A DNA stretch of 15,473 nucleotides from assembly GCA_038124645.1 (NCBI GenBank), contig JAYPCI010000017.1, forward strand, positions 1 through 15,473, in the 5' to 3' direction. This document shows positions 1 to 7,740 of the stretch, piece by piece; within the stretch, counting starts at the first letter, position 1, and each line of letters starts with the position of its first letter. Made by a program: the position numbers and the translations under genes. Origin of the DNA: JAYPCI01 sp038124645 (GTDB lineage Bacteria > Pseudomonadota > Alphaproteobacteria > Pelagibacterales > Pelagibacteraceae). The notes under the pieces were generated by a model. The model searched no databases. It was not told where the DNA came from and saw nothing but the letters and a program-made list of their open reading frames with translations.

Positions 1-878
1 GCATTACCCGCACCAATTTTTTCCGTCGATTTACCAGCGTAATGATTTGCGAATTTAATCGCCTCTTCGATAGAAGAGTTCTGTGCTAATGAGAAAGAGA
101 AGGCACCGTTAAAAGCATCCCCTGCCCCAGTTGTATCAATAGCTTTGATAGATTTGGCAGCCTCGACATAAAGTTCGGAGCGACCATCGGAATAAAAAAC
201 ACCTTTTTCACCTAGCGTAATTATTGCGTGCTTTACACCTAACGCCAAAATTTTATTTGCCGCCACTTTTGCTTCCTCTACTTTAGTAATTTTAATACCC
301 GTGTAAAACTCTGCCTCAGTTTCATTCGGTGTAAAATAATCGATATAATTAAAAAATTCTTTTTCAAGTTTTGATGCCGGAGCCGGATTGAGAATGGTTA
401 GTTTGTTATTTTGCTTTGCTTCACGAAGACAGTGCAAAGTAACTTCTTTGGGAATTTCTAACTGGGTTAAAAATATATCTGCGGACAAAATAGAATTTTT
501 AAAAGCTAAAACTTCTTTAATGGTTAATGAAGATGGTGCACCATTAATGACATTCACTGCGTTTCGACCATTATTTTTATTAACCATAATCCCTGCTACT
601 CCCGTTTGGTGGTTTTTAGAAACAATTATATTTTTAGTATCAATCTTATTTTCCTTAAATGTGGTTAAAGCTAGCTGACCATAATCATCCTGACCTATTT
701 TAGTTATGAAGTCTACTTGGCCACCTAGTCTAGCAATAGCGATACATTGATTTGCCCCTTTGCCACCTGGACCAATATTATAATTAGAACCTAAGATTGT
801 TTGCCCTAGCTCAGGCACACTGTCACCATAAAAACTTATATCAGCAACAAAAATTCCGAGTACACAAATTTTTTTCAT
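1..878 (-). CDS. rbsK: Ribokinase (PfkB family), C-terminus cut by window edge
   Basis: Cytosolic sugar kinase that phosphorylates D-ribose at O5 with ATP, feeding ribose into the pentose phosphate pathway and PRPP synthesis. Translation from the ATG at 876-878 gives 292 codons before the window edge; the family is about 305 residues, so only the last few are missing. Visible motifs are the PfkB signature GPGGKGANQ near residue 40, typical of ribokinases, and DTTGAGDAFNGAF near residue 250, which carries the anion hole and the catalytic base Asp254. The start overlaps the stop of ccdA by one base (TAATG), so the two are probably co-transcribed and translationally coupled, although no functional link is obvious. 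No ribose ABC transporter is in view. Another PfkB kinase acting on a nucleoside is possible, but the N-terminal motif favours ribose. Confidence 0.9.
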   Translation of the reverse strand, partial: MKKICVLGIFVADISFYGDSVPELGQTILGSNYNIGPGGKGANQCIAIARLGGQVDFITKIGQDDYGQLALTTFKENKIDTKNIIVSKNHQTGVAGIMVNKNNGRNAVNVINGAPSSLTIKEVLAFKNSILSADIFLTQLEIPKEVTLHCLREAKQNNKLTILNPAPASKLEKEFFNYIDYFTPNETEAEFYTGIKITKVEEAKVAANKILALGVKHAIITLGEKGVFYSDGRSELYVEAAKSIKAIDTTGAGDAFNGAFSFSLAQNSSIEEAIKFANHYAGKSTEKIGAGN

Positions 879-1612
879 TAACCAAAATTAGTTAAAAAGG
901 GAATATAATTTAATAAAAAATAACTAATAACTTGTATTTGATTAGTCAAAATTAAAAAGCCTGTAAAAAATAAAACAATTCCACCTGTTTTAGTGACCAC
1001 GGTATAGTATTTCCCAAAGCCTGATTTAGAGTTTAGAAACTTTGTCATGTAATAACCAGATAATACAAAAGGAATTGCCAAACCTAATGAGTAAAAAGTG
1101 AGAAGTATTATACCTTTACCAATAGTTGCCTCAGTTGCAGATAGCGCAATAATTGAGCCAAGCACCGGACCAATACAAGGCGTCCAACCAAAAGCAAACG
1201 CTGCACCAACTATAAATGGAAAAAAGAGATTATCTTTAAACGAACTCGTTTCAAATCTTTTTTCTTTTGTCAAAAAACTTAATTTTAAAACGCCAAGCAG
1301 TTGCAGTGAGAAAACTATTATTACAATTCCGGCTGCTATTCTTAGTTCAGCAGAGTAAAATAATAAAACATTACCTATAAAAGAGGCACCAATGCCAAGA
1401 ATAATAAAAACTAAAGAAAAACCTAAAGCAAAGGTAATGGTTTTTTTCAAAACTTCTCTTCGATCTTTTTCAATTTCATTTAAATTTTTGCCAGTAATAT
1501 AAGAGATATAACCAGGGATAATGGGTAAGACACATGGTGAAAGAAAACTGATAAACCCTGCGCCAAGCGCTATAATTGACTTGATAATCATTAATAATTC
1601 ATAAATTATCAC
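878..1612 (-). CDS. ccdA: Cytochrome c biogenesis protein CcdA (DsbD-type thiol transporter)
   Basis: Inner-membrane protein that passes reducing equivalents from cytosolic thioredoxin to periplasmic thiol proteins, needed for apocytochrome c maturation. It has about six hydrophobic segments and the two family motifs, each with one of the paired redox cysteines: SPCVLP (Cys27) and TPCIGP (Cys146). Its 244 residues match the short CcdA form, which lacks the periplasmic domains of DsbD. The longest frame starts at a GTG (1610-1612); an in-frame ATG at 1589-1591 would give 237 residues and leaves the first membrane segment intact, so it may be the true start. Neither has a clear ribosome binding site. 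It is divergent from a small membrane gene 13 bp away and overlaps rbsK downstream. A cytochrome c gene 900 bp away is a plausible client. Confidence 0.9.
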   Translation of the reverse strand: MIIYELLMIIKSIIALGAGFISFLSPCVLPIIPGYISYITGKNLNEIEKDRREVLKKTITFALGFSLVFIILGIGASFIGNVLLFYSAELRIAAGIVIIVFSLQLLGVLKLSFLTKEKRFETSSFKDNLFFPFIVGAAFAFGWTPCIGPVLGSIIALSATEATIGKGIILLTFYSLGLAIPFVLSGYYMTKFLNSKSGFGKYYTVVTKTGGIVLFFTGFLILTNQIQVISYFLLNYIPFLTNFG

Positions 1613-1625
1613 AGATAAAATAAAT

Positions 1626-1967
1626 ATGATAATTAAATATTTAAGTTTTATTTTTGGATTAATTTGGTCCTACAGCATTATTCGAACGCAGTCTGTTTTC
1701 AGTAAAAAAGCAGGTGTTTTATTTAAAATATTTATTTCCAAAATATCTTGGTTTACTTTTATTGCTGCTTGTTACTTTGGCTACAAAAATTTTACCTTTA
1801 AAACAACAGCGATCACTATCATCGTCACCATATTTGTTATTCATCTATTATTTAACTTATTGGGCAATTATCTAAAAAATAAAATTGGCGAAGAGAAACT
1901 TTTAAGAATAAAGACAATTTTTGAGTATCTTTTAATTGTAGGAATAGTTTATTTCGTATTCTTCTAA
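1626..1967 (+). CDS. Small membrane protein of unknown function
   Basis: A 113-residue protein that I do not recognise. It is strongly hydrophobic, with four likely membrane segments at about residues 2-20, 36-54, 58-80 and 95-113, separated by short lysine-rich stretches. There is no cysteine pair, charged membrane residue cluster or other catalytic motif. The ATG at 1626 lies only 13 bp from the longest ccdA start on the other strand, so the two genes must share a very compact divergent promoter or use leaderless messages. Its 3' end overlaps the stop of the convergent histidine phosphatase gene by 4 bp. The tight fit between neighbours, length and even composition suggest a real gene, but no role can be assigned. 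Confidence 0.6.
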   Translation: MIIKYLSFIFGLIWSYSIIRTQSVFSKKAGVLFKIFISKISWFTFIAACYFGYKNFTFKTTAITIIVTIFVIHLLFNLLGNYLKNKIGEEKLLRIKTIFEYLLIVGIVYFVFF

Positions 1968-2509
1968 TTTAAAGTTTCAATCGTATTTAATACTTTGAAT
2001 GATTTATCGGTGACTACTATTTCACCAGAACTGGGAACAGCATTAGTAATTGAAGTAATAATGCTATAATGAGTTACTAAAATTAAATTTTTATCACTTT
2101 CCCAATTTTTTACATACTCTTTAATTTGTCTAAGTTGTTGAGGCTCATTTTTTGAATAAGGAGCTTGAAAAGTTGAATTTAACGCTGAAAATTCTTTATA
2201 ATCTCCAAAAGCGTGGAAAGCGGTATCTTTGCACCGACACCATTGGCTCGATAAAACCGTATCTACTTTTATATTATTATTTTTAAATAATGCTCCGATC
2301 TTTTTTGATTGCGCAATACCAACGTCATTCAAATTTCTTTGAGTTTTACAATCATCAATTTTAAAACCATCTGGATCGCCACCTCCAGGTGCAAGTGAGT
2401 GTCTAATTAAAACGATTTTACCTCCATCCTTTAAATTCTGCCACTCATCAGCAAATGAAAAAGTGATTGTTGTTAAGAAAATGATTAATAAAAAACTAAT
2501 TCGTTTCAT
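1964..2509 (-). CDS. Periplasmic histidine phosphatase superfamily protein
   Basis: A 181-residue member of the branch-1 histidine phosphatase (phosphoglycerate-mutase-like) superfamily. The N-terminus is a signal peptide (Lys-Arg, then a hydrophobic run to about Ala20), so the enzyme is exported. Catalytic features are LIRHS with the phospho-accepting His37 and Arg36, a second active-site arginine in SSQWCRC (Arg92), and the general acid-base histidine in VTHYS (His147). The usual RHG is RHS here. The DDCKTQRNL segment (52-60) is typical of a secreted subgroup often annotated only as histidine phosphatase family. The substrate is unknown. The start codon directly abuts the cytochrome c stop (TAAATG), so the two form an operon. 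Cys54, Cys91 and Cys93 in an exported protein might form disulfides. Confidence 0.85.
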   Translation of the reverse strand: MKRISFLLIIFLTTITFSFADEWQNLKDGGKIVLIRHSLAPGGGDPDGFKIDDCKTQRNLNDVGIAQSKKIGALFKNNNIKVDTVLSSQWCRCKDTAFHAFGDYKEFSALNSTFQAPYSKNEPQQLRQIKEYVKNWESDKNLILVTHYSIITSITNAVPSSGEIVVTDKSFKVLNTIETLN

Positions 2510-2944
2510 TTAGTTTTTTAATTTTATTTGATAATCAAAAACATCTTTTTTCCAATAAGATTTAATGTAAACCAAAATATCATCTATTTCGTCATTAGTT
2601 AGATTGTCTCCTACTCCCATCATTTTGCCTTTATAATCTTTAACAAACTTTCCTATGCCATATTTAATTATATTAAAGAGTAAGGCGTCTGAGTGATGCC
2701 AAGTATGCCCCGTACCATTAAGCGGCGGTGCTAAATTTTGACCATCCGGATCTTTTTCAGTTTGCCAATTTTTAGCACCTTCTAATTTAACCCCATGGCA
2801 ACTAGCACAATTATCCTGATACAAAACTTTCCCAGCTTCTATTCTCTTTGGATCAAGTTCGATAATTGGATAATGAGATGAAGCCAATAATGGTTGACTG
2901 AAAATAATGGAAAAAAATAACAGTAAAATTTTTTTATTAATCAC
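2510..2944 (-). CDS. Mono-haem c-type cytochrome, periplasmic
   Basis: A 144-residue electron carrier with an N-terminal signal peptide (hydrophobic run 5-21) followed by a class I cytochrome c domain. The haem-attachment motif CASCHG provides Cys46, Cys49 and the axial His50. The sixth ligand is probably Met109 in the KMMGVGDNLT segment, followed by the C-terminal helix motif DEIDDILVYIKSYW that is typical of the fold. The frame opens with a GTG (2942-2944); no convincing ribosome binding site precedes it. It is co-directional with, and directly abuts, the histidine phosphatase gene. Its redox partner cannot be told from context. CcdA encoded nearby would serve its maturation. Confidence 0.9.
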   Translation of the reverse strand: MINKKILLLFFSIIFSQPLLASSHYPIIELDPKRIEAGKVLYQDNCASCHGVKLEGAKNWQTEKDPDGQNLAPPLNGTGHTWHHSDALLFNIIKYGIGKFVKDYKGKMMGVGDNLTNDEIDDILVYIKSYWKKDVFDYQIKLKN

Positions 2945-3235
2945 TTTTTTTGAGAGTATCTGAAATTTGCATTTTTACTAGTGGAAGGTTTAAGGGTTGG
3001 TCGTCCCTTCAAGGTGGTCTGAAGGACATTCTAACAAATCTATGTAGCCTTTTTCGTGCAGGCATAGATTAAATTTATCAATTAGGACGGTTGTACAAAA
3101 ATCACAAATTATGACTATCCCCAAAGTACCCTACCTAGGGTTGTCTTCAAAAATCCAGCAATTTTGATATTCATATTTAAGCCATAAATAAGCGCTGGAT
3201 TTTCCAAAATTTAAGAATATATATCCTCCGCTATC
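2945..3235. other. Structured intergenic region; candidate non-coding RNA or leader
   Basis: This 291-bp gap lies between divergent genes and is visibly richer in G+C at 2980-3145 than the coding DNA around it. It holds several inverted repeats: GTCC-C-TTCA (3003-3011) with TGAAGGAC (3020-3027); AATCTATG (3037-3044) with CATAGATT (3063-3070); the 14-nt palindrome at 3128-3141; and AAAATCCAGC (3150-3159) with GCTGGATTTT (3194-3203). Longer-range pairing is also possible, for example 2999-3006 with 3085-3092 (eight pairs, some G-U). A weak plus-strand promoter (TTGAGA at 2950, TTTACT at 2974) could start an RNA near 2985. I could not match it to 6S, tmRNA, SRP RNA or a known riboswitch. Confidence 0.4.
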
Positions 3236-4129
3236 ATGGAATATTTAAAAACTAAAAGTCCCGAATTTCAAGGAGTAGTCTATATGCTGCTCTGTCAGCT
3301 GTTTTTTACAGCTAACGATGCCATCGTCAAAGCGATCATGATTAGTTTTAATGACTTTGCAGTATTAACAGAAATCGTTTTTCTAAGAGGTATAATGGCG
3401 ACTGTGTTTATCGGATTTCTCTTATACATCTCTAATGAGTGGAATATTAAAGATCTAATTGGAAACACCAAACTACAATGGAGAGGTTTAATGGAAGCCT
3501 TAACAGCATCATTTTTCTTTATCGGTCTTTTTCATATGCCGATGGCTGACGTTTATACATTGTTAAACTTGGCTCCCATTTTAATTACTTTTGCTGGTGC
3601 AATATTTTTAGCTGAAAAAGTTGGTTGGAGAAGATGGACCGCTGTTTTATTAGGTTTTTTAGGTGTCATTATAGTTATCAATCCGACAGATTTACAATTT
3701 GGTTGGTATTTCGTTTTTCCATTAATTTCTGCATTATTTATTGCATACAGAGATACTTACACTAAAAAAATAAAAAAAGATTTTAATGTGATGCACGCAA
3801 CTTTTTTAACTTCGTTGGCGGTTACAATATTTTTTGGTGTTGCTTCACTTACAACTGATTATGTTAACTTTAGTTATTACCAATTTACTTTAATGGCTGT
3901 ATCAGCAATTTTCTTAATAATTGGCTATTTCTTTTCAATTTTAACAATAAGAACAACTTTTATGTCAACGACATCGGCGTTTAGATACAGCACTATTCTT
4001 TGGGGAATGATTTTTGGATACTTTTATTTTAATGAAATTCCCTCTGCAAATATGATTATAGGTGGAGCAATCATCGTTTTCAGCGGGTTATTCATCATGC
4101 ATAGAGAAAAAGTGAAAGGGATAAACTAA
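3236..4129 (+). CDS. EamA/DMT-superfamily transporter
   Basis: A 297-residue inner-membrane permease of the drug/metabolite transporter superfamily. About ten hydrophobic segments fall into two EamA repeats (roughly residues 13-148 and 155-290), the normal size and layout. Family landmarks include the conserved loop LLNLAPILITFAGAIFLAEKVGWRRW (about 112-137) at the end of the first repeat and the FNEIPSANMIIGGAIIVFSG stretch in the second. The substrate cannot be deduced; relatives move metabolites such as amino acids or S-adenosylmethionine. The ATG at 3236 has no ribosome binding site, and an AT-rich TATATA element lies only about 12 bp upstream, so a nearly leaderless message is possible. 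Its stop overlaps the next start by one base (TAATG). Confidence 0.88.
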   Translation: MEYLKTKSPEFQGVVYMLLCQLFFTANDAIVKAIMISFNDFAVLTEIVFLRGIMATVFIGFLLYISNEWNIKDLIGNTKLQWRGLMEALTASFFFIGLFHMPMADVYTLLNLAPILITFAGAIFLAEKVGWRRWTAVLLGFLGVIIVINPTDLQFGWYFVFPLISALFIAYRDTYTKKIKKDFNVMHATFLTSLAVTIFFGVASLTTDYVNFSYYQFTLMAVSAIFLIIGYFFSILTIRTTFMSTTSAFRYSTILWGMIFGYFYFNEIPSANMIIGGAIIVFSGLFIMHREKVKGIN

Positions 4130-4551
4130 TGGCTAGAAGAAGAAAAAAGAACGAATTAATGATTAAAACTAAAAAAAGAATTTTAAGAGAGACTTCTTCT
4201 CAGAGATCTTTAAAAGAATATACCACTACTTATAAAGATATTAAAAGATACTTTAGAGTATTTAATAAAACTTTGTTTAAAAACAAATTAAATCCTTTTA
4301 ATGATATTAAAATCAAAAACCTTAAAGGGGCCTACGGTCAGTGTGTAGAAAATATTTCTCACAGAAAAGGGACCAACTTTTATGTTTTAGAAATGATGCC
4401 GACGTATAAAAATAAAAGAGATTTTATTAGTACGTTAGCTCATGAAATGATCCATCTTTGGCAGCAAACTGTGAAAAAAAATAACGGTAATCACAATGAT
4501 CTTTTTTACAGTTTTAGACCTAAATTCAAAAAACTGAATTTAGAACTATAA
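4129..4551 (+). CDS. SprT-like zinc metallopeptidase domain protein
   Basis: A 140-residue, lysine- and arginine-rich cytosolic protein. The zinc-binding HExxH is present as AHEMIH (His105, Glu106, His109) after a helix-like lead-in, and NHNDLF (His122) sits where SprT-like domains place the third zinc ligand. The very basic N-terminus (MARRRKK) could bind nucleic acid. SprT/Spartan relatives cut DNA-protein crosslinks, but short SprT-like proteins such as this are often uncharacterised and are also common in marine phages. The start overlaps the stop of the transporter gene (TAATG), which implies translational coupling. A zinc ribbon, present in full-length SprT, is absent. The family call is fairly safe, the function is not. 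Confidence 0.75.
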   Translation: MARRRKKNELMIKTKKRILRETSSQRSLKEYTTTYKDIKRYFRVFNKTLFKNKLNPFNDIKIKNLKGAYGQCVENISHRKGTNFYVLEMMPTYKNKRDFISTLAHEMIHLWQQTVKKNNGNHNDLFYSFRPKFKKLNLEL

Positions 4552-4552
4552 C

Positions 4553-7090
4553 CTATTCATTTCTTACTAGCGGATAAACTTTAGGGCTTAAATACTTAAG
4601 GTTTGTAAAAATTATTAAAACTAAAGTAACTAAACCAACGCCCAAAGCTACATTGCTGAAGATTGAAATATCAAAAATCCATTTTAATTCAAAGATTTGT
4701 TCAATCACGTATTTTGACACTATCACAGCAAAGACTAAGGCGATGAGTATAATGGAAAAAAAATTTAAGAAAAACTCAATCAATGATGATTTAATAATTT
4801 GAGACTTCTTAAAACCTAATATTTTAAAAATTAAATTTTGAAATACTTTAATTTTACCTTGTACAATGATAGCGCTCGAAATAACCACTAGACCCACCAA
4901 AACCGTGATTAAAGAAATAATGGTTACCGCAACAAAGACTTGATTGAGAACCTTGGTTACTTTTGAGAGATAATCAGAAATATCAATCACCGAAATGCTA
5001 GGAAATTTATTTAACAATTGGATATCATTAAATTTGTTTTTATCTTGGAATTTAACTGTAGCTAAATATTCGTGAGGAATCGTCTCCGCATAACTGGGAT
5101 TAAGCAACATGGCAAAATTAATACTAAGATCACGGTAATCAACAGCTCTAAAATTAACAACTTCTCCATCAATTTCTCTACCATAAATATTTAAAGTAAA
5201 TTGATCACCAATCTTAACACCAAAATCATAGGCAACTTTGGCATCAAGTGAAATTTGTAATTGATCAGATTTATTTTCATCCCACCAGGTACCAGCGGTT
5301 AAAGGATTGTCCTTAGGAATTTCATTAGTCCACGAAACTCTTCGATCATGGCGGATGACCCACTGGCTGTCATTAAATTCATCAATGTAAGTATTTGGAT
5401 CAACTCCATTAATTTTAACCAAACCAGCAGAAACCATCGGCACCACTTCTATAGTAGCCGCTGCATCAAAAGCTTGAATGGTATTCTCAAATTCTGCTCG
5501 TTGATTATTTTGTATACCTAAATAAAAATAATCCGGGGCAATTTCAGGAATGCTTTTTGCTAACTCTCTTTGAAAGTTAGAACCAATAAAAGCTAACGAT
5601 AGCAACAGAGTTGTTCCTAAACCAAGAGACATAATAGTAATAGGCGTTAAGCTCTTTGATTGTGTTATATTTTTAATCGCCATTTTAAGAGATAAACTAT
5701 TTAACCAATCTTTTTTCTTTAATAATAAGATTAATCCCCGCGATAAAAAATAAAATACCCCTAGACAGAAAAAGAATGTCGCAAAGTAAATTAAACTATA
5801 AAGAGGTCTACCTGAAGTAAGTGTGAAAAGAGCAATTAATAAAGTTAATAGAGTTAAACTGATAATGATTGTCTTTTTATTATAATTAAACTCAACGGTT
5901 TGAAAAACGTTTCTAAACAAACTGGTACCGGTCACTTGATCAATGGAATTAATCGTCGGTAATGAAAAAATTACAATAACTAAGAAACCAACTAAAAATA
6001 CTTTTAAATAATTTAATAAAGAAAATTGGGCATTAAGGTTTAAACCTAATTCAGCGGATACGATTTGATCAACAAAAGGCACTAGTAAAAAACTTGAAAT
6101 ATAAGCTAGTAAAGAAATACCTGTAAGCAAAATGACTAACTCTAAATAATAAATTTGTTTAATATCTCTAGATAAAATACCTAACGCTTTTTGGACAGCA
6201 ATCGATGAATTTTTTTGGTTGATAAAAGATAGTAAAGTATTTGCAATCCCAATACCGGCAATCAACATGGCGCTGATAGAGACTAAAGATAAAAATTGCG
6301 AAAAATTATTAATAATTCTTTTTAACCCGCTGGCTGAATTTTCCGGGTATCGAATACGAGCTTTTTTTTCATCTTTGAAAAGTTCTTCAACTTGCTGAGC
6401 GCCTTCAGCTTCTGCGATACCTTGATCAAATCTAACTTTATATTCATAATTTAAAAAACTGCCTAAAGTACTAATATTTAAATCCTCTAAAGTTTTAGTG
6501 CCAGCTAAAGCAAAATCTCCAAAGACGAACGCCCCACCAATATCGGGGACCGTTTGCACAACGCCAACCACTTTAAATTCATGTTCCTGAACTTTGATGA
6601 TATCGTTTATTTTTAAATTTAAATTTTTAAAAATATTTTCATTCACTAAAATTGTTTTGTCTTCAGTATTCAGTAATTTTAGTGCATTCATCGGTTCAGC
6701 TTTAACTTCACCGTATAAAGGATAAAACTCATCAATGGTTTTGATTCTGGTAAAAATAGATTTACTATTTTGTCCTAATGAAGATACCATCGTATTTAAT
6801 TCTACCATTTGCGAAACTGTTGCAAAATTTTTGACTTCCTCAACTAAGTTTAGGTTGCCTTGGACACGATTGTAGTCCACCTCCATATCACCACCCAGTA
6901 AAGCTTTAGCATTCGCTTTAAGTTCATTTTGTAAACTTTCTTCAATCGTGATGATCGAACTTAAAATAAATAAACTTATGAAAAGTGTAATGATGATACT
7001 TGAAATTTTTTTATAACTTCTAACTAAATCTCTAAAAGCATATTGCAGGATTGTTTTAAAATCTAATTGTGAGTTAAATAACTTTGCCAT
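4553..7090 (-). CDS. ybbP: ABC transporter permease, FtsX/MacB type (YbbP-like)
   Basis: An 845-residue inner-membrane permease. A first membrane segment at about residues 30-50 is followed by a periplasmic domain that begins with LLGGDMEVD, then an FtsX domain (about 265-385), two central membrane segments (about 408-455), a second periplasmic domain, and a C-terminal FtsX domain (about 715-840). This duplicated layout and length match YbbP-type permeases of the macrolide-exporter/lipoprotein-release class rather than the four-segment LolC/E type. The transported molecule is not established. Its 5' end overlaps the ATPase gene by 17 bp, and the divergent gene next to that is a TesA-like esterase, the same arrangement as tesA-ybbA-ybbP in Escherichia coli. 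It is convergent with the SprT-like gene, with one base between them. Confidence 0.88.
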   Translation of the reverse strand: MAKLFNSQLDFKTILQYAFRDLVRSYKKISSIIITLFISLFILSSIITIEESLQNELKANAKALLGGDMEVDYNRVQGNLNLVEEVKNFATVSQMVELNTMVSSLGQNSKSIFTRIKTIDEFYPLYGEVKAEPMNALKLLNTEDKTILVNENIFKNLNLKINDIIKVQEHEFKVVGVVQTVPDIGGAFVFGDFALAGTKTLEDLNISTLGSFLNYEYKVRFDQGIAEAEGAQQVEELFKDEKKARIRYPENSASGLKRIINNFSQFLSLVSISAMLIAGIGIANTLLSFINQKNSSIAVQKALGILSRDIKQIYYLELVILLTGISLLAYISSFLLVPFVDQIVSAELGLNLNAQFSLLNYLKVFLVGFLVIVIFSLPTINSIDQVTGTSLFRNVFQTVEFNYNKKTIIISLTLLTLLIALFTLTSGRPLYSLIYFATFFFCLGVFYFLSRGLILLLKKKDWLNSLSLKMAIKNITQSKSLTPITIMSLGLGTTLLLSLAFIGSNFQRELAKSIPEIAPDYFYLGIQNNQRAEFENTIQAFDAAATIEVVPMVSAGLVKINGVDPNTYIDEFNDSQWVIRHDRRVSWTNEIPKDNPLTAGTWWDENKSDQLQISLDAKVAYDFGVKIGDQFTLNIYGREIDGEVVNFRAVDYRDLSINFAMLLNPSYAETIPHEYLATVKFQDKNKFNDIQLLNKFPSISVIDISDYLSKVTKVLNQVFVAVTIISLITVLVGLVVISSAIIVQGKIKVFQNLIFKILGFKKSQIIKSSLIEFFLNFFSIILIALVFAVIVSKYVIEQIFELKWIFDISIFSNVALGVGLVTLVLIIFTNLKYLSPKVYPLVRNE

Positions 7091-7739
7091 CTTTAATCTT
7101 TATTTTACGTTGGGCTCTACTCGCTAAATTGTCATCATGGGTTACTAAAACTAAACTTGAGTTTTCTTCTCTTACATAGTTAATCAACATGTCAGAAATC
7201 ATTTTAGAATTTTCACTATCCAAGTTACCTGTAGGTTCATCGGCAAGAATTAAACTAGGTTTAACGACTAAAGACCTTGCAATAGCTACTCGTTGTTGTT
7301 CACCCCCAGATAATTGACTAGGTAAATTATTAAAGCGTTCTTTTAAGCCAAAACGAGCGAGTATTTCCTTAGCCTTAGTTTCGATATTTTTTTCTTTATT
7401 GATCTCTAAGGTTAAACAAACATTCTCAAGGGCAGAGTAATTGGGGATCAAATAATAAGATTGGAAGACAATACCTATATGTTTCCTTCGCAGTTCAGCT
7501 AATTCATCTTCACTAAGTTTAGTAATATCACGGTCTTGGAAAATAATATTTCCAGAGGAAACTCTTTCAAGGCCTGAGATTAGCATGATTAAACTGGTTT
7601 TCCCTGAACCGCTTTCACCCATAACTGAGATACTTTCACTGCTATTAACGTCTAGATTAATGCCTTGAAGTACTTTTACTTGATTGCTTCCTGAAGTATA
7701 AGACAGATAGACATTTTGAACTTTTAAAAGTGCGCTCAT
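7074..7739 (-). CDS. ybbA: ABC transporter ATP-binding protein (YbbA/LolD-like)
   Basis: A 221-residue ATPase of the LolD/MacB/FtsE group and the energy-coupling partner of the adjacent permease. All ABC motifs are intact: Walker A GESGSGKT (41-48), Q-loop Gln93, signature LSGGEQQR (143-150), Walker B LILADE (163-168), the D-loop GNLD and switch His201. The size fits a stand-alone nucleotide-binding subunit. Its 3' end overlaps ybbP by 17 bp. The ATG overlaps that of the divergent esterase gene by two bases, so its promoter must lie inside that gene. The family name YbbA is taken from sequence type plus conserved context; LolD would be expected beside lolC/lolE instead. Confidence 0.92.
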   Translation of the reverse strand: MSALLKVQNVYLSYTSGSNQVKVLQGINLDVNSSESISVMGESGSGKTSLIMLISGLERVSSGNIIFQDRDITKLSEDELAELRRKHIGIVFQSYYLIPNYSALENVCLTLEINKEKNIETKAKEILARFGLKERFNNLPSQLSGGEQQRVAIARSLVVKPSLILADEPTGNLDSENSKMISDMLINYVREENSSLVLVTHDDNLASRAQRKIKIKDGKVI

Positions 7740-7740
7740 G
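7720..7740. promoter_or_regulatory. Overlapping divergent start codons with adjacent palindrome
   Basis: The minus-strand ybbA start (7737-7739) and the plus-strand tesA start (7738-7740) share the tetramer CATG, leaving no intergenic DNA. Six bases to the left lies the perfect 12-nt palindrome ACTTTTAAAAGT (7720-7731), inside ybbA codons 3-7. A possible tesA promoter, TTTACT (7675-7680) with a 16-bp spacer and TATAAG (7697-7702), lies within ybbA. Neither gene has a recognisable ribosome binding site. The promoter is weakly supported. Confidence 0.35.

Noticed and set aside
388..678. 96-codon plus-strand open frame over the ribokinase gene
   Set aside because: It is antisense to a clearly recognisable ribokinase with intact motifs and has no family resemblance of its own.
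2945..3235. 6S RNA, tmRNA or SRP RNA in the structured gap
   Set aside because: None of the conserved blocks of these RNAs that I can recall were found on either strand, so no family name was given.
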